A DNA stretch of 16,566 nucleotides from Mycoplasmataceae bacterium UBA3729 (lineage in GTDB: Bacteria > Bacillota_I > Bacilli_A > Mycoplasmatales > Mycoplasmoidaceae), in NCBI GenBank assembly GCA_002372615.1, contig DFHG01000005.1, positions 1 to 16,566 on the forward strand. The letters run 5' to 3'. Made by a program: the position numbers and the translations under genes. Positions 7,480 through 16,546 of the stretch are shown one piece after another. How positions within the stretch are numbered: the first letter of the stretch is position 1; every line of letters begins with the position of its first letter. Below the pieces are notes generated by a model. That model saw only the letters and a list, made by a program, of their open reading frames with translations. It made no database searches and was not told the DNA's origin.

Positions 7480-9110
7480 TGAGTCCACAAAAAATATATG
7501 CTGAATGAATAAAAGCAAATAATGTACCAAATTACATCAAAAATGAAATAAAAAAATATTCAAAAAGTGAAATTGAAACTTATTTTAAAAATGAAAAATT
7601 ACATTTTGGTACTGCAGGTATAAGAGGTATTATTGGTGGTGGTACAAATAAAATGAATATTTTTACCTATATGCAAATGACAGTAGGTTATGCAAAATAT
7701 TTAAAAAAACATTTCCCAAAAAATACTACAGTTATAATAGGACATGATAATCGAATCCTTGGTGAAGAATTTACATATGCTTGTGCTAGTGTATTAACTA
7801 GTTTCAATATTAAAGTATTGTTATTCAAGAACAACCATTTAACCCCAACACCTATTGTTTCATATGCAATTATAAAGCTTAAAACGGATGGTGGCATTAT
7901 TATTACTGCTAGTCATAATCCAAAAAATTATAATGGTTACAAAGTATATAACTGTGATGGTAGTCAAATATTACCAAAAGTTGCAAATGAAATTGAGAAA
8001 TTGATGCCTACTTGTGAAGAATTATTAACACTTTCTTATACATTAAAACAAAATAAACTATCATTTATAAATGAAAAAATAATAACAAGTTATTTAAAAG
8101 ATGCACAAAAGGTAATAGTAAATAAAAAAATAATTAATGTTAAAAAGAATTATCCTGTTATCATTACCACACATCATGGTACTGCATCATCTTATCTACC
8201 TAAATTCTTAAAAAATCTCAATTTTAATATCAATCCTGTTAAAGAACAATGCTATCCTGACTGTAACTTTACTAATTCTCCTTCCTCTAATCCAGAATTT
8301 TTTGATTCATTTAAAAAATCTATTGAATTAGCAAATAAAAAGAAAGCAAAAATTTTAATTGGGGTAGATCCTGATGCTGATCGTATGGCAGTTATGATCA
8401 AACATAACAATAAGTGAACATTATTAACAGGAAATCAAATGGGTATTATTTTTACTTATTATTTATTAACGAATAAAAAATATATTAACCCATATATTAT
8501 TAGCAGTTATGTATCAACAAATTACATTGATAAGATTGCTAGAAAATATGGTGTAAAAATTTATCGTACTGGTACTGGTTTTAAATGAATGGGGAATTTA
8601 ATTACAACAAAAGGAGATAATAATCAGTTAGTAGTAGCATTCGAAGAAGCTATTGGTGCATTACCTACAAGTATTAACCGTGACAAGGATTCATTTACAT
8701 CAAGTGCACTTGCACTTGAAATAGATTACATGTGCAGAAAAAACAACATGGACTTATTAGATTATTTAGAAAAAGTTATTTTTACTAAATTTGGATCATG
8801 ATTCGGTAAAACTGAATCATTTACAATTAATGATTTAAATTGAAAAAACATTGCTAAAAATAAAATGAGATTTTTCACTAATTATAAAAATAAAAATATA
8901 TGTGGTTATCAAATAAAAAAAATCCAATTTAATAAAACAGGTAATTGTTTGGAATGATTATTGTCTAATAATAGTTGAATTAAATTTAGAATGTCTGGAA
9001 CTGAACCAAAATTTAAAATTTATTATGAATTGAATGGAGATAATCTTGAAAAATTACAAAGCGATTATAATAAAATGAATAAAGAATTAAGTGATTTATT
9101 TTACAAATAA
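7479..9110 (+). CDS. manB: Phosphohexomutase-family phosphomutase, probably phosphopentomutase/phosphomannomutase, 543 aa
   Basis: An alpha-D-phosphohexomutase that moves phosphate between C1 and C5/C6 of sugars. All four active-site elements are seen: FGTAGIRG near residue 48 and the phosphoserine loop TASHNPKNYNG with S146; the metal loop GVDPDADRM with D297, D299 and D301; the sugar-selecting loop EEAIGALP (389-396); and the phosphate-binding loop MSGTEPKFK (505-513). Seven UGA Trp codons occur. The placement after deoD-deoC-deoA-cdd argues that the substrate is (deoxy)ribose-1-phosphate, closing the route to DeoC; no separate deoB is nearby. Hexose phosphates may also be used. It starts by a one-base overlap with cdd and ends 15 bases inside the convergent ispG. 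M. genitalium MG053 is the comparable protein in the same order. Confidence 0.93.
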
Positions 9111-10142
9111 CTCTAGATAATATTTTTTAAATAATTTCAATACCTCATCAAAATTATACATACCTATCATCTTATGTTTACAACATAACACATATTTGTT
9201 ATTTACACCATAAATCCCAATTGTTGCATTTTTCACTTCTTTTATGCCATTAACATTGCATCCCATTATTGCCACTGATATTTTGTTATTAGGATATTGA
9301 TAAATAAAATCATTAATCTTATTTAACAATTCATTATGATCAATAGTACATCTACCACATGTTGGACAACTAATTAATTTAGTTAATTTGACATCATATC
9401 CGTTTTCTTGTAATATTAACTTTGCTACTTTTACTTCATTAATAGGATCTCCGCTAATAGATACCCTAATTGTATTACCTATTTTTTGTGATAATAATTG
9501 TGAAAGTACTTTAGAACTTCTCACAGTGGAAGTTAATAGATCACCTGCTTCTGTTACACCTATATGAATAGGATATTTAAATGTAGAATACAATTTTTTA
9601 TTAAGTGAAATTGTTTGAGATGAGTTTGAAGATTTAATGCTTAAAACAATATTAGTAAATTTATTTTTTTCACAAATCGTAATATATTTTTTAATGTAAT
9701 TAATAATTTGCATGTTAGTTTTAATGTGGCTTGGTAATGAACCTATATTAATGCCAATTCTCATTGCAACATGATATTTTTTACATTGGTTAATGATTTC
9801 AACAAATTTATCAATGTTTAAAAAATTACCTGGATTAATTCTAATTCCAGCAACCCCACATTTAATAGATTTTATTGCATATTCTGGATTATATTGAATA
9901 TCAGCAATTATTGGACAATTTGCTTGTTTTATAATTTTTTTTAGTCCAATAAAATCAGAATCATCTAATAATGAAACTCTTACTAATTCACAACCATAAC
10001 TTACTAATTGATTAATTTGATTTATTACAGACTTAAAATTAGAAGTTTTAATATTAGCCATTGACTGAATAACAATTTTGTTATTCAAACCAATTTTAAT
10101 TCCACCAATATTAGCAATTGTTCTTTTATTTATTTCACTCAT
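9096..10142 (-). CDS. ispG: 4-hydroxy-3-methylbut-2-enyl-diphosphate synthase IspG, 348 aa
   Basis: An iron-sulphur enzyme of the MEP pathway that reduces methylerythritol cyclodiphosphate to HMBPP. Motifs: IQSMAN (25-30), GIRINPGN (99-106), HIGVTEAG (193-200), RVSISGDP (226-233), and the [4Fe-4S] ligands C259 and C262 in SCPTCGRC, C295 and E302 in MGCNVNGIKE. The usual MGCxVNGPGE has PG replaced by IK, but the C-to-E spacing of seven is intact. An extra C265 is present. At 348 aa it is shorter than E. coli (about 372). It is the last gene of the pepA-ptsI operon, 14 bases after ptsI, without a clear Shine-Dalgarno, and its 3' end overlaps manB. The rest of the MEP pathway is not in this window. 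Confidence 0.93.
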   Translation of the reverse strand: MSEINKRTIANIGGIKIGLNNKIVIQSMANIKTSNFKSVINQINQLVSYGCELVRVSLLDDSDFIGLKKIIKQANCPIIADIQYNPEYAIKSIKCGVAGIRINPGNFLNIDKFVEIINQCKKYHVAMRIGINIGSLPSHIKTNMQIINYIKKYITICEKNKFTNIVLSIKSSNSSQTISLNKKLYSTFKYPIHIGVTEAGDLLTSTVRSSKVLSQLLSQKIGNTIRVSISGDPINEVKVAKLILQENGYDVKLTKLISCPTCGRCTIDHNELLNKINDFIYQYPNNKISVAIMGCNVNGIKEVKNATIGIYGVNNKYVLCCKHKMIGMYNFDEVLKLFKKYYLELFVK

Positions 10143-10156
10143 ATCTAATTAAGACT

Positions 10157-11863
10157 CTATTTTAAAAAGTCTTTAACTAATTTATTTACTTCATCAACTG
10201 TTGATAAATTTAATGCTTTTTCTACTAATTCTTGACAATCTTTCTTGCTTAAATTATTAATTAATTTTCTTACATATGGAATTTTTTTAATAGAAACAGA
10301 AAAATTTTCTAATCCTAAACCAACTAATAATGGTATTGATAATGGATCACTTGCCATTTCACCACACATACCTACTCAGAAATTAGGATTTTTGTTATTA
10401 TTATCAATAACCAATTTGAGAATTTTTAATAATGCTGGGTTGTTAGGTTGATGTAAATATGAAACACTTTCTAATAGACGATCACATGCAAAGCTATATT
10501 GAACTAAATCATTTGTACCAATAGATACAAAATCTGCTATTTGAGAGAATTTATCTATTAGCATAGCAGCTGCGGGAGTTTCAACCATTAATCCAATCTG
10601 AGGTTTTTTAATTACATGTCCTAATTTTTGAAGATTTTTAATTTCCTTATCAACAATTAATTTAGCATTTTTAAATTCATCAATAGTACAAATCATAGGA
10701 AACATGATTGCTAATTCACCATATTTGCTTGCTCTCAATAAAGCACGAATTTGTGTCTGAAAAATATTTTTGTTTGATAAGCAAAATCTAATTGCTCTAT
10801 TTCCTAAAAATGGATTCATTTCTTTAGGAAATTCATAATAAGATAAATTTTTATCTCCCCCAATATCCAAAGTTCTAATAACAACTAACTTATTTTTTAA
10901 TATTTGTAAAGTTTGTTTATATTTTAAGAATTGTTCTTCTTCTGTTGGTCAATGGGTATTATCCATATATAAAAATTCTGTTCTAAATAATCCAATACCT
11001 TCACATCCATTATTGATAGCAAATATTGATTCATCCGAATTACCAATATTTGCTTCAACTTTTAATTTAATATTGTCTTTTGTGATAGTTGGCTTATTAA
11101 CATATCTTTGAATATCTTTTAAATCTTTATAATAATTATCAATTTTTTTAGTCCATTCATTTTTATTAGGAGTTAAATCAATAATGTTTTTATTGGCATC
11201 AATAGCAATAATTTGTTTATTTTTTACTTTTTTAGTAACATTTTTAACATTAAAAATTGTAGGAATACCTAAACTAGTAAGAATAATGGCAGCATGAGAA
11301 GTTTTACCACCACTTTCAGCAATTATACCTTTGATGTTTTCTTTATTCAACAAAACAATTTGAGATGAAAGAATTTGTTTACAACATAAAATAATTCCTT
11401 TTTCATTTTCAAACAATGAATTAGATGAAATTCCTAAAAGATTATTGATAATTCGTTCTTTTACTTCTAAAATATCATTGGCTCTTTCTTTAAAATACTT
11501 ATCATCAGATTGATTAAATATTGTGTAGTAATTATTAAATACATCATCAACAATTTTAACCAAATTAACTGTTTTACCAGTAATCATTGATTTTACTTGA
11601 TTTTCAATTTCTACATCTTTAGCAATATTAATATATGTTTCAATAATTTCAGCATTTGACTTGTTATTAATTTTATTAATAAGATTTTTAAATTGGGTTA
11701 CTGTAATATTAATAGCATCATTAAATTTTTTAAATGCTTTTGATGAAGGAATATTATGTTTTTTATCATTAATATCAACCTTTTGCTCATTAAGAACAAA
11801 GGTTTCTCCCATACCAATACCACTAACAATACATGTCCCAGACAAAATATTACTTATTTTCAT
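10157..11863 (-). CDS. ptsI: PTS enzyme I, phosphoenolpyruvate-protein phosphotransferase, 568 aa
   Basis: A cytoplasmic enzyme that takes phosphate from phosphoenolpyruvate and passes it to HPr, starting sugar import by the phosphotransferase system. Visible: N-terminal SGIGMGETFVL (14-24), the helical HPr-binding region (about 40-145), the active histidine H190 in SGGKTSHAAII, the PEP-binding GIGLFRTEFLYM before the UGA-coded Trp near 10946, IRTLDIGGDK, and the C-terminal active site WVGMCGEMASD with C500. Both UGA Trp codons (10946-10948 and 10376-10378) sit inside conserved motifs. The length is close to the usual 570. The ATG lies 14 bases inside the upstream 83-aa gene, preceded by GGAG at a six-base distance, so translation is probably coupled. 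No ptsH is adjacent. Confidence 0.97.
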
Positions 11864-12101
11864 TGCCTACTCCACTTCCTAATGATTTATCATTATTATT
11901 TTTTATTAATTTCTTGCCATAAATATATCTTAAAATAAAATAAATTATTATTGTAATAAATAAAAGTGCACTAATTGTAGGCAAACAAATGTAATAAATT
12001 ATTTTTTCATTTGATTTATTTTTGAAAGATAGACAAATTGTCATTGCAAAAATTAACAAACTAATTAATGTAACAAATATGGAATTAAATTTTCTTCGCA
12101 T
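11850..12101 (-). CDS. Small membrane protein with two predicted spans, 83 aa
   Basis: I do not recognise a family. The protein starts with a positive MRRK, then a hydrophobic span at about 7-26 (IFVTLISLLIFAMTICLSF), a short charged loop KNKSNEK, a second span at about 34-60 (YYICLPTISALLFITIIIYF), and a basic hydrophilic tail rich in Lys, Asn and Gly. The positive-inside rule puts both ends in the cytoplasm. Its last 14 bases overlap the ptsI start, and the ptsI Shine-Dalgarno lies within it, so it is likely co-translated with ptsI. No ribosome site precedes ATG 12101, but a TATAAT lies 11 bases upstream. Coding is supported by the tight overlap and by the two-span pattern. Confidence 0.7.
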   Translation of the reverse strand: MRRKFNSIFVTLISLLIFAMTICLSFKNKSNEKIIYYICLPTISALLFITIIIYFILRYIYGKKLIKNNNDKSLGSGVGNENK

Positions 12102-12112
12102 TGTTATTAAAG

Positions 12113-12118
12113 ATTATA
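12113..12118 (-). promoter_or_regulatory. Candidate -10 element upstream of the 83-aa gene and ptsI
   Basis: The minus strand reads TATAAT at 12118-12113, 11 bases before ATG 12101, in the 31-base gap after the 58-aa gene. The transcript would start within a few bases of the ATG. It could give ptsI and ispG their own transcription start apart from pepA. Confidence 0.4.
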
Positions 12119-12132
12119 TATATTAAGGCTAA

Positions 12133-12309
12133 TTATTTATTTACCAAAACTAATACAAGAATCATTGCAATTAAACAAATTATTGTGAGAATACCAAGAC
12201 AAGAAATAACAATAACTCTTTTTTTTTGTATTTTTTTAAATTCGTTATCACTAACAGGTTTATTAGGATTAGTAAAAACTGGATCTAAATTTTTATCATT
12301 ATTTTGCAT
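12133..12309 (-). CDS. Small single-span membrane protein, 58 aa
   Basis: Family not recognised. About 33 hydrophilic residues (MQNNDKNLDPVFTNPNKP and a KKIQKKR stop-transfer-like cluster at about 27-33) precede one hydrophobic span at about 34-55 (VIVISCLGILTIICLIAMIL), and the protein ends VLVNK. The lysine cluster before the span predicts a cytoplasmic N-terminus and an almost absent outer tail. ATG 12309 lies 11 bases inside the 3' end of pepA. The sequence AAGGAT at 12319-12314 is one of the best Shine-Dalgarno matches here and strongly supports translation. The gene was easy to miss because it is short. It is followed after 31 bases by another small membrane protein gene. Confidence 0.7.
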   Translation of the reverse strand: MQNNDKNLDPVFTNPNKPVSDNEFKKIQKKRVIVISCLGILTIICLIAMILVLVLVNK

Positions 12310-13675
12310 AATTATCCTTCACAAAATAAAATAGGGTTGATAACATTGCTGGCTGAACAATTGAACAAATTGAATTTATTTTAACTTCGTTTGTTCCAGC
12401 AATATCAAAATGAATAAATTCTTTTTCTTTAGCAAAATACTTTAAAAATGAAGCGCCAAGAATTGAAGAGGCATTTGGACCAGGTAAACAATTATTCAAA
12501 TCAGCTAATGAAGAAATATGAATTTTTTCATCAAAAATACTATTTAAAGGCAACCCCCAAATATATTCACCAGAGGTTTTTGATGCTTGCTTAATTTTTT
12601 TATTTAATTCTTTAGATTCAGTAAAATAACCAGAATAAACATTATCAAAAGCAATAATAATTGCACCAGTTAATGTAGCAATGGTTGAAATAGTATCAGC
12701 TTTTCAATCTTTAATTGCATAACTTATTGCATCAGCAAGAATTAATCTTCCTTCAGCATCAGTGTTTGTAATTTCAACACTGGCACCATCATATGATTTA
12801 ATAATATCACCTGTTTTAGTGGTATTTGGTCCAATATCATTTTTTGCTAGTGGAATAACAACACCAAAATCTGAAATTTGTTTATTTAAACAAAGTGCAT
12901 ACATTACACCAACGGCAACTGCAGCACCAGACATATCTCATTCCATACCTTTTAAATAATTAGAAGGTTTTAAACAAATTCCTCCAGTATCAAATGTGAT
13001 ACCTTTACCAATTAATGTGAATTTAGGCTTTCTATTTCTAAATTTAATAGTTAATAATTTTGGTTCATCCTTTTGATCAGAAGCTTGACCAACTGCAAGA
13101 ATTAAATTCATTTTTTTTGCAATTAATTCTTTTTTATTTAGTACTCTAATTTCAACTAGAGATTGAAATTGTTTGAATTCCTTTTTCACAATATTAGAAA
13201 AATCATCAGGATTTAATTGATTATTTGGTAACAATTGCAAAGAATGAGCAAATTTGTAAGCTAATACTAAATTATTAGCAAAATCAACTAAATTCTTTAA
13301 ATTTTTACTAATAATAAAATTTGCTTCAATTTCAATTTTTTTATTGGATTTATAATTAATTTTGTTATTAAATAATAATTCATAATTAACTAATAGAATA
13401 TTGATTACTGATTGATATAATGATTTATCAACTAATGCTAAAAAACTATCAACATTAATATCAATTTTCTTTGTTAAATCTTTAATAGATTTTAAATTAA
13501 TAAAGAAATTTCTAATTTCTCAATTAAATTTTTTAATACAAAAATTTCTTTTATCAATAGGAAAAATAAAACAATCTTTATCTCTAAAAAATTTAAAATT
13601 TTTAATATCTTTATCTTTGATTTTATTCAAATCTATAGCAAAAAAATGCAAATGATCGTTTTTAATTATTTTCAT
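12299..13675 (-). CDS. pepA: Leucyl aminopeptidase (M17 family), 458 aa
   Basis: A hexameric two-zinc cytoplasmic peptidase that removes N-terminal amino acids from peptides, here probably supplying amino acids from imported peptides. The metal ligands line up with E. coli PepA at nearly identical spacing: K224 and D229 in GKGITFDTGG, D247 in GMEWDMSGAA, and D306 and E308 in NTDAEGRLILADA, with catalytic R310. TLTGA follows in the C-terminal half. The N-terminal 145 residues are a divergent macro-like domain, recovered only by reading TGA as Trp. One Trp at the GEYIWGLP segment uses the rare UGG. ATG 13675 has no good ribosome site, but TATAAT lies ten bases upstream. It heads the pepA-orf58-orf83-ptsI-ispG cluster. 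Confidence 0.95.
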
Positions 13676-13685
13676 ATCTTCTAAA

Positions 13686-13691
13686 ATTATA
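13686..13691 (-). promoter_or_regulatory. Candidate -10 element of pepA
   Basis: TATAAT on the minus strand at 13691-13686 lies ten bases before the pepA ATG (13675). A start site about seven bases downstream would leave a leader of only a few bases. No -35 match is visible. Confidence 0.4.
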
Positions 13692-13764
13692 TTTTATTTA
13701 CATAATATGGAAAAAAAATAGACAAAATTGATACTAAAATATATCAAATGAAAATAAAATAATT

Positions 13765-13770
13765 GTGAGG
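13765..13770 (+). promoter_or_regulatory. Ribosome binding site deciding the start of the SSB-like gene
   Basis: GTGAGG lies six bases before ATG 13777 and matches a Shine-Dalgarno core. The GTG inside it at 13765 could be read as a start codon in the same frame, but then the gene would lack a ribosome site, so ATG 13777 is preferred. Confidence 0.6.
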
Positions 13771-13776
13771 CAAAAT

Positions 13777-14046
13777 ATGAATTTTATGTCAATCATTGGA
13801 ATTATTGAATCATTTGAAATTAATAAAGAAGGTAAATCTACTATTAATGTAAAAATAGATTCACCATTTTATAGAGAAGGTAATAATTATCAACAAAATC
13901 AAATTGTTCCAGTTAAATTTAATTCATTTATTTTTAAAAACATTTTAAAAATATTAACAATAAATAGTGTTGTTGGAATTAAAGGAAGAATTGAAATTGA
14001 AAATAACAATATTGAATTAGTTGCAGAAAGAATAAAATTATTTTAA
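13777..14046 (+). CDS. Short OB-fold protein resembling single-stranded DNA-binding protein, 89 aa
   Basis: The pattern MSIIGIIESFEI at the N-terminus, a central VPVKFNSFIFKNIL, and a final GIKGRIEIENNNIELVAERIKLF match the strand order of bacterial SSB-type OB folds, where the last strands read GxLxxxxxxLVAExVxFL. It lacks the C-terminal linker and acidic partner-binding tip of standard SSB (about 150-180 aa) and has few aromatic DNA-stacking residues. It may be an accessory SSB-like or PriB-like protein rather than the main SSB. It is a single gene between two minus-strand operons, with a good ribosome site, and its last nine bases overlap the convergent membrane-protein gene. The family call is from pattern only. 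Confidence 0.6.
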   Translation: MNFMSIIGIIESFEINKEGKSTINVKIDSPFYREGNNYQQNQIVPVKFNSFIFKNILKILTINSVVGIKGRIEIENNNIELVAERIKLF

Positions 14047-15813
14047 TTTCATTAATGAATTCTCAACAAAATTGATGATTGAAGATTCTTGACCACTAAT
14101 TTGTTTAATATTGATATCTTGGTTAAATACAACTAAAACATCATTTATCAACTTGTAAACACCTTTAATATTGTATTTATTTTCAGCATTAGTTAAGGAT
14201 TCATTAAAAAAATCATTATTGTTTTTATTTTTCCAAAATAAACCAACAAATGAATTAGTTATAGGATGATATTTCTGTCATTTTACAGGTACTGAAACCA
14301 TTTTGCTAGCAATACCACTATATACACTTACATACTCAATTTCATTAGTGTGATAAAATGAATTAATATCAATTTGACATATAGTATAGTTTTTTGTAGA
14401 TTCTAATATTTTAATTGAGGGAATGCCATCATTAACAATATCACTTGTTTTTTTATGCAAATAATTTACAAAAGTACCATTATTATTAATAAGTCTTTCA
14501 ATCAAAGCAATCAATGCTAAATTCTTAGTAGTCTTAATAGATGGTTGACTATATTTTTCCATTTGAAATAAAGAACAAGAAAATATTAATGACATATATT
14601 GGTATAAACCAAAAAGATTATTATTTAGTGCATTAATGAAATTTGATTTTAATAACTCTGGTGAATATGTCTTAAAATAATTTCCATAAAAACTAAATTT
14701 TGTATTAGTAATTAAATTAAAACAACTTGAATAAATCATATCCTTTTCTTTATAAAAAGAAATATTGGTTAATTTATATTCTTTAATTGTATTGACAATT
14801 TGTTCTTGTGTATAAATGCTAAAAATTGTATGAAATTCTAATTCACTATTTCTTTCACATGGAAATAACATATCAAATTCATTATTTTCCATCTGTGAAT
14901 AATCTTTATGGTGATTATAAAATCTTTTTACTTCATGTTGATTTTTAAAACTTCCTACATAGTTAAATATTAAATTAGGATATACATTAATTTTATACCC
15001 TATTTTAGAATTTAAAACATAAGTTGGTTTTGGTTTTTTGATTGATGCAGTAACAACTGTAGTAGATAAGTGATGGTCATCATCATAATAAGAAACAATA
15101 GTAGATCCTATATATGTTTGCATTACCATTTCCATATTCTTAGTTGTTAAATAAATAAATGGGTGTGTAAAAATATTACCACTTAATAAAGTATAAACTG
15201 ATTGATTGTCATTTTCACTTGTTTTTAAATGGAAATTAGCATAATCATCATCAGAAAAAGAACTATTAAGTTTAAATGAATTAAAACTTTTTTCATAAAT
15301 ATCATAACAATCACGTGTACTAATTAATCTGGTAATTTTTGTTAATTCATTTTCCATGATTGTAATATTTTTTTTATTTTGCTCAATGATTGGAGCAATT
15401 AATTTATTTGATTTTTTGGTATTTATAGATATCACAATTAATAATGCTGTACAACCAATAATAAATACTGATGCAACTGACAAAATAGAGGCAAATAATG
15501 TTATTTCAGTAGTTATAAGTTTAGTAGCAAATAAAACTGAAATAAGAATCAAAATTAGTGATGAAAAAACAATAAGAGCGATAGGAACAATTCTAACTCA
15601 ATCTTTACGAAATCATTTTGATTCATTAATTTTAATTTGTTTATTTGATTTTTCAATTTTAGGCAACAAATTATTAGAAAGTTTTACATTATAATTACTT
15701 TTTTTAAAAATATTATCAATATACTCATTAGATAACTTATTAACACTATCAATGATATTGTCATTGTAATATTTAACAGCATCTAGTGTTGAATTTGGAT
15801 CAAAATATCCCAT
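14038..15813 (-). CDS. Large two-span membrane protein downstream of lemA, possibly DUF3137-like, 591 aa
   Basis: No firm family. Residues 1-66 are hydrophilic, then span 1 at about 74-97 (VPIALIVFSSLILILISVLF) and span 2 at about 104-129 (LFASILSVASVFIIGCTALL), followed by about 460 mostly soluble residues. A segment near residues 315-345 reads EFDMLFPCERNSELEFHTIF, ending in TQEQIV; this resembles the FEk-F-(x)-qvExR-(x)-T motif of DUF3137 proteins, which often sit next to lemA. That link is inference. UGA Trp codons at 15613-15615 and 14278-14280 would otherwise break it into pieces, and a TTG at 15552 would be a false start. ATG 15813 is 19 bases after the lemA stop, with no Shine-Dalgarno. 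It ends inside the convergent SSB-like gene by nine bases. Both ends of the protein are predicted on the same side of the membrane. Confidence 0.75.
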
Positions 15814-15832
15814 ATGTGAATATTAATTTTAA

Positions 15833-16498
15833 TTAAATAGATTTTGTTAAATCTAAACTAACATCTTGTTTTTGTTGATCACTAGCTTCAAATAATGGCA
15901 TATTGTAAAGTTTCATTGACGCAGCTATTGCTTGATCAGGAAAAACATAAAGTTTTTGGTTAAAAATAGATACAGAATGATTGTATAAGCGTCTGCTTGC
16001 AGCAATTTCTCTTTCATTCAAATCTGCCGCACTCATTAAAACAATAATTGATTGATTTGCTTTTAAATCTGGATATGCTTCAAAAGTAGCTTTAATGCCA
16101 TTAGAAATTTTATCAAATGTTTTTGAAAGTTTTGTGAAATTATTTTTATCAATATTGTACCCTGTACTTCTTAATTTAGTAACACTATCTAATAAATCTT
16201 TTTCATATTTCATGTATGATTTAGTTGAATCAACTAATTTAATTAATGTATCCCTTCTTTGTGCTAATTGTACTGAAATATTACTTGCAGCTTCATTAAT
16301 TTTATTTTGTTGACGATTAAATCAATTTCGTTTAGAAATTATAACGGCAATGAACAATAATGGAATAGGAATAATACATAAAATTACAATTAAAAACCAC
16401 ATTCATGCTGAATTCTTTGTTTTAATTTGTTGATTTTGCACATTAGGTGAAAAACCTTCTTTATTTTCTTTATTTTCATTTCTTGTGTCTATTAACAT
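15833..16498 (-). CDS. lemA: LemA family membrane protein, 221 aa
   Basis: LemA proteins have one N-terminal span and a four-helix bundle; their function is not settled. Here about 30 polar residues precede a span at about 32-54 (WFLIVILCIIPIPLLFIAVI), then the family pattern: FNRQQNKINEA, the conserved QLAQRRDTLIKLVDSTKSY (LxxRRDLIPxLV in relatives), a long helix region, and the AADLNEREIAASRRLYNHSV segment (xExxIaxaRxxYNxxVxxYN), then FPDQAIAA and LPLFEA-like PLFEAS. The 30-residue polar leader before the span is longer than in most LemA proteins. Trp codons near residues 32 and 59 are UGA. AGGT at 16509-16506, seven bases before ATG 16498, is a plausible ribosome site. It is the first gene of a pair with the 591-aa membrane protein. 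Confidence 0.92.
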
Positions 16499-16540
16499 AT
16501 TTAATACCTTTTTTTCTTAAATTTAATCACTATAGGAATA

Positions 16541-16546
16541 ATTATA
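16541..16546 (-). promoter_or_regulatory. Candidate -10 element of lemA
   Basis: TATAAT on the minus strand at 16546-16541 lies 42 bases before the lemA ATG. Unlike the short-leader genes, this leaves room for a leader of about 35 bases, which contains the AGGT ribosome site at 16509-16506. The -35 region is too close to the window edge to judge well. Confidence 0.4.

Noticed and set aside
12101..12334. 77-codon open frame on the plus strand opposite the small membrane genes
   Set aside because: It is antisense to the 58-aa gene, which has a strong ribosome site and a typical membrane-span pattern; the plus-strand frame has neither.
13765..13767. GTG start of the SSB-like gene
   Set aside because: The GTG is part of the GTGAGG ribosome site for the better-placed ATG 13777.
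15550..15552. TTG start for the 591-aa membrane protein
   Set aside because: It falls inside the first membrane span. Reading back through two UGA Trp codons gives ATG 15813 just after lemA.
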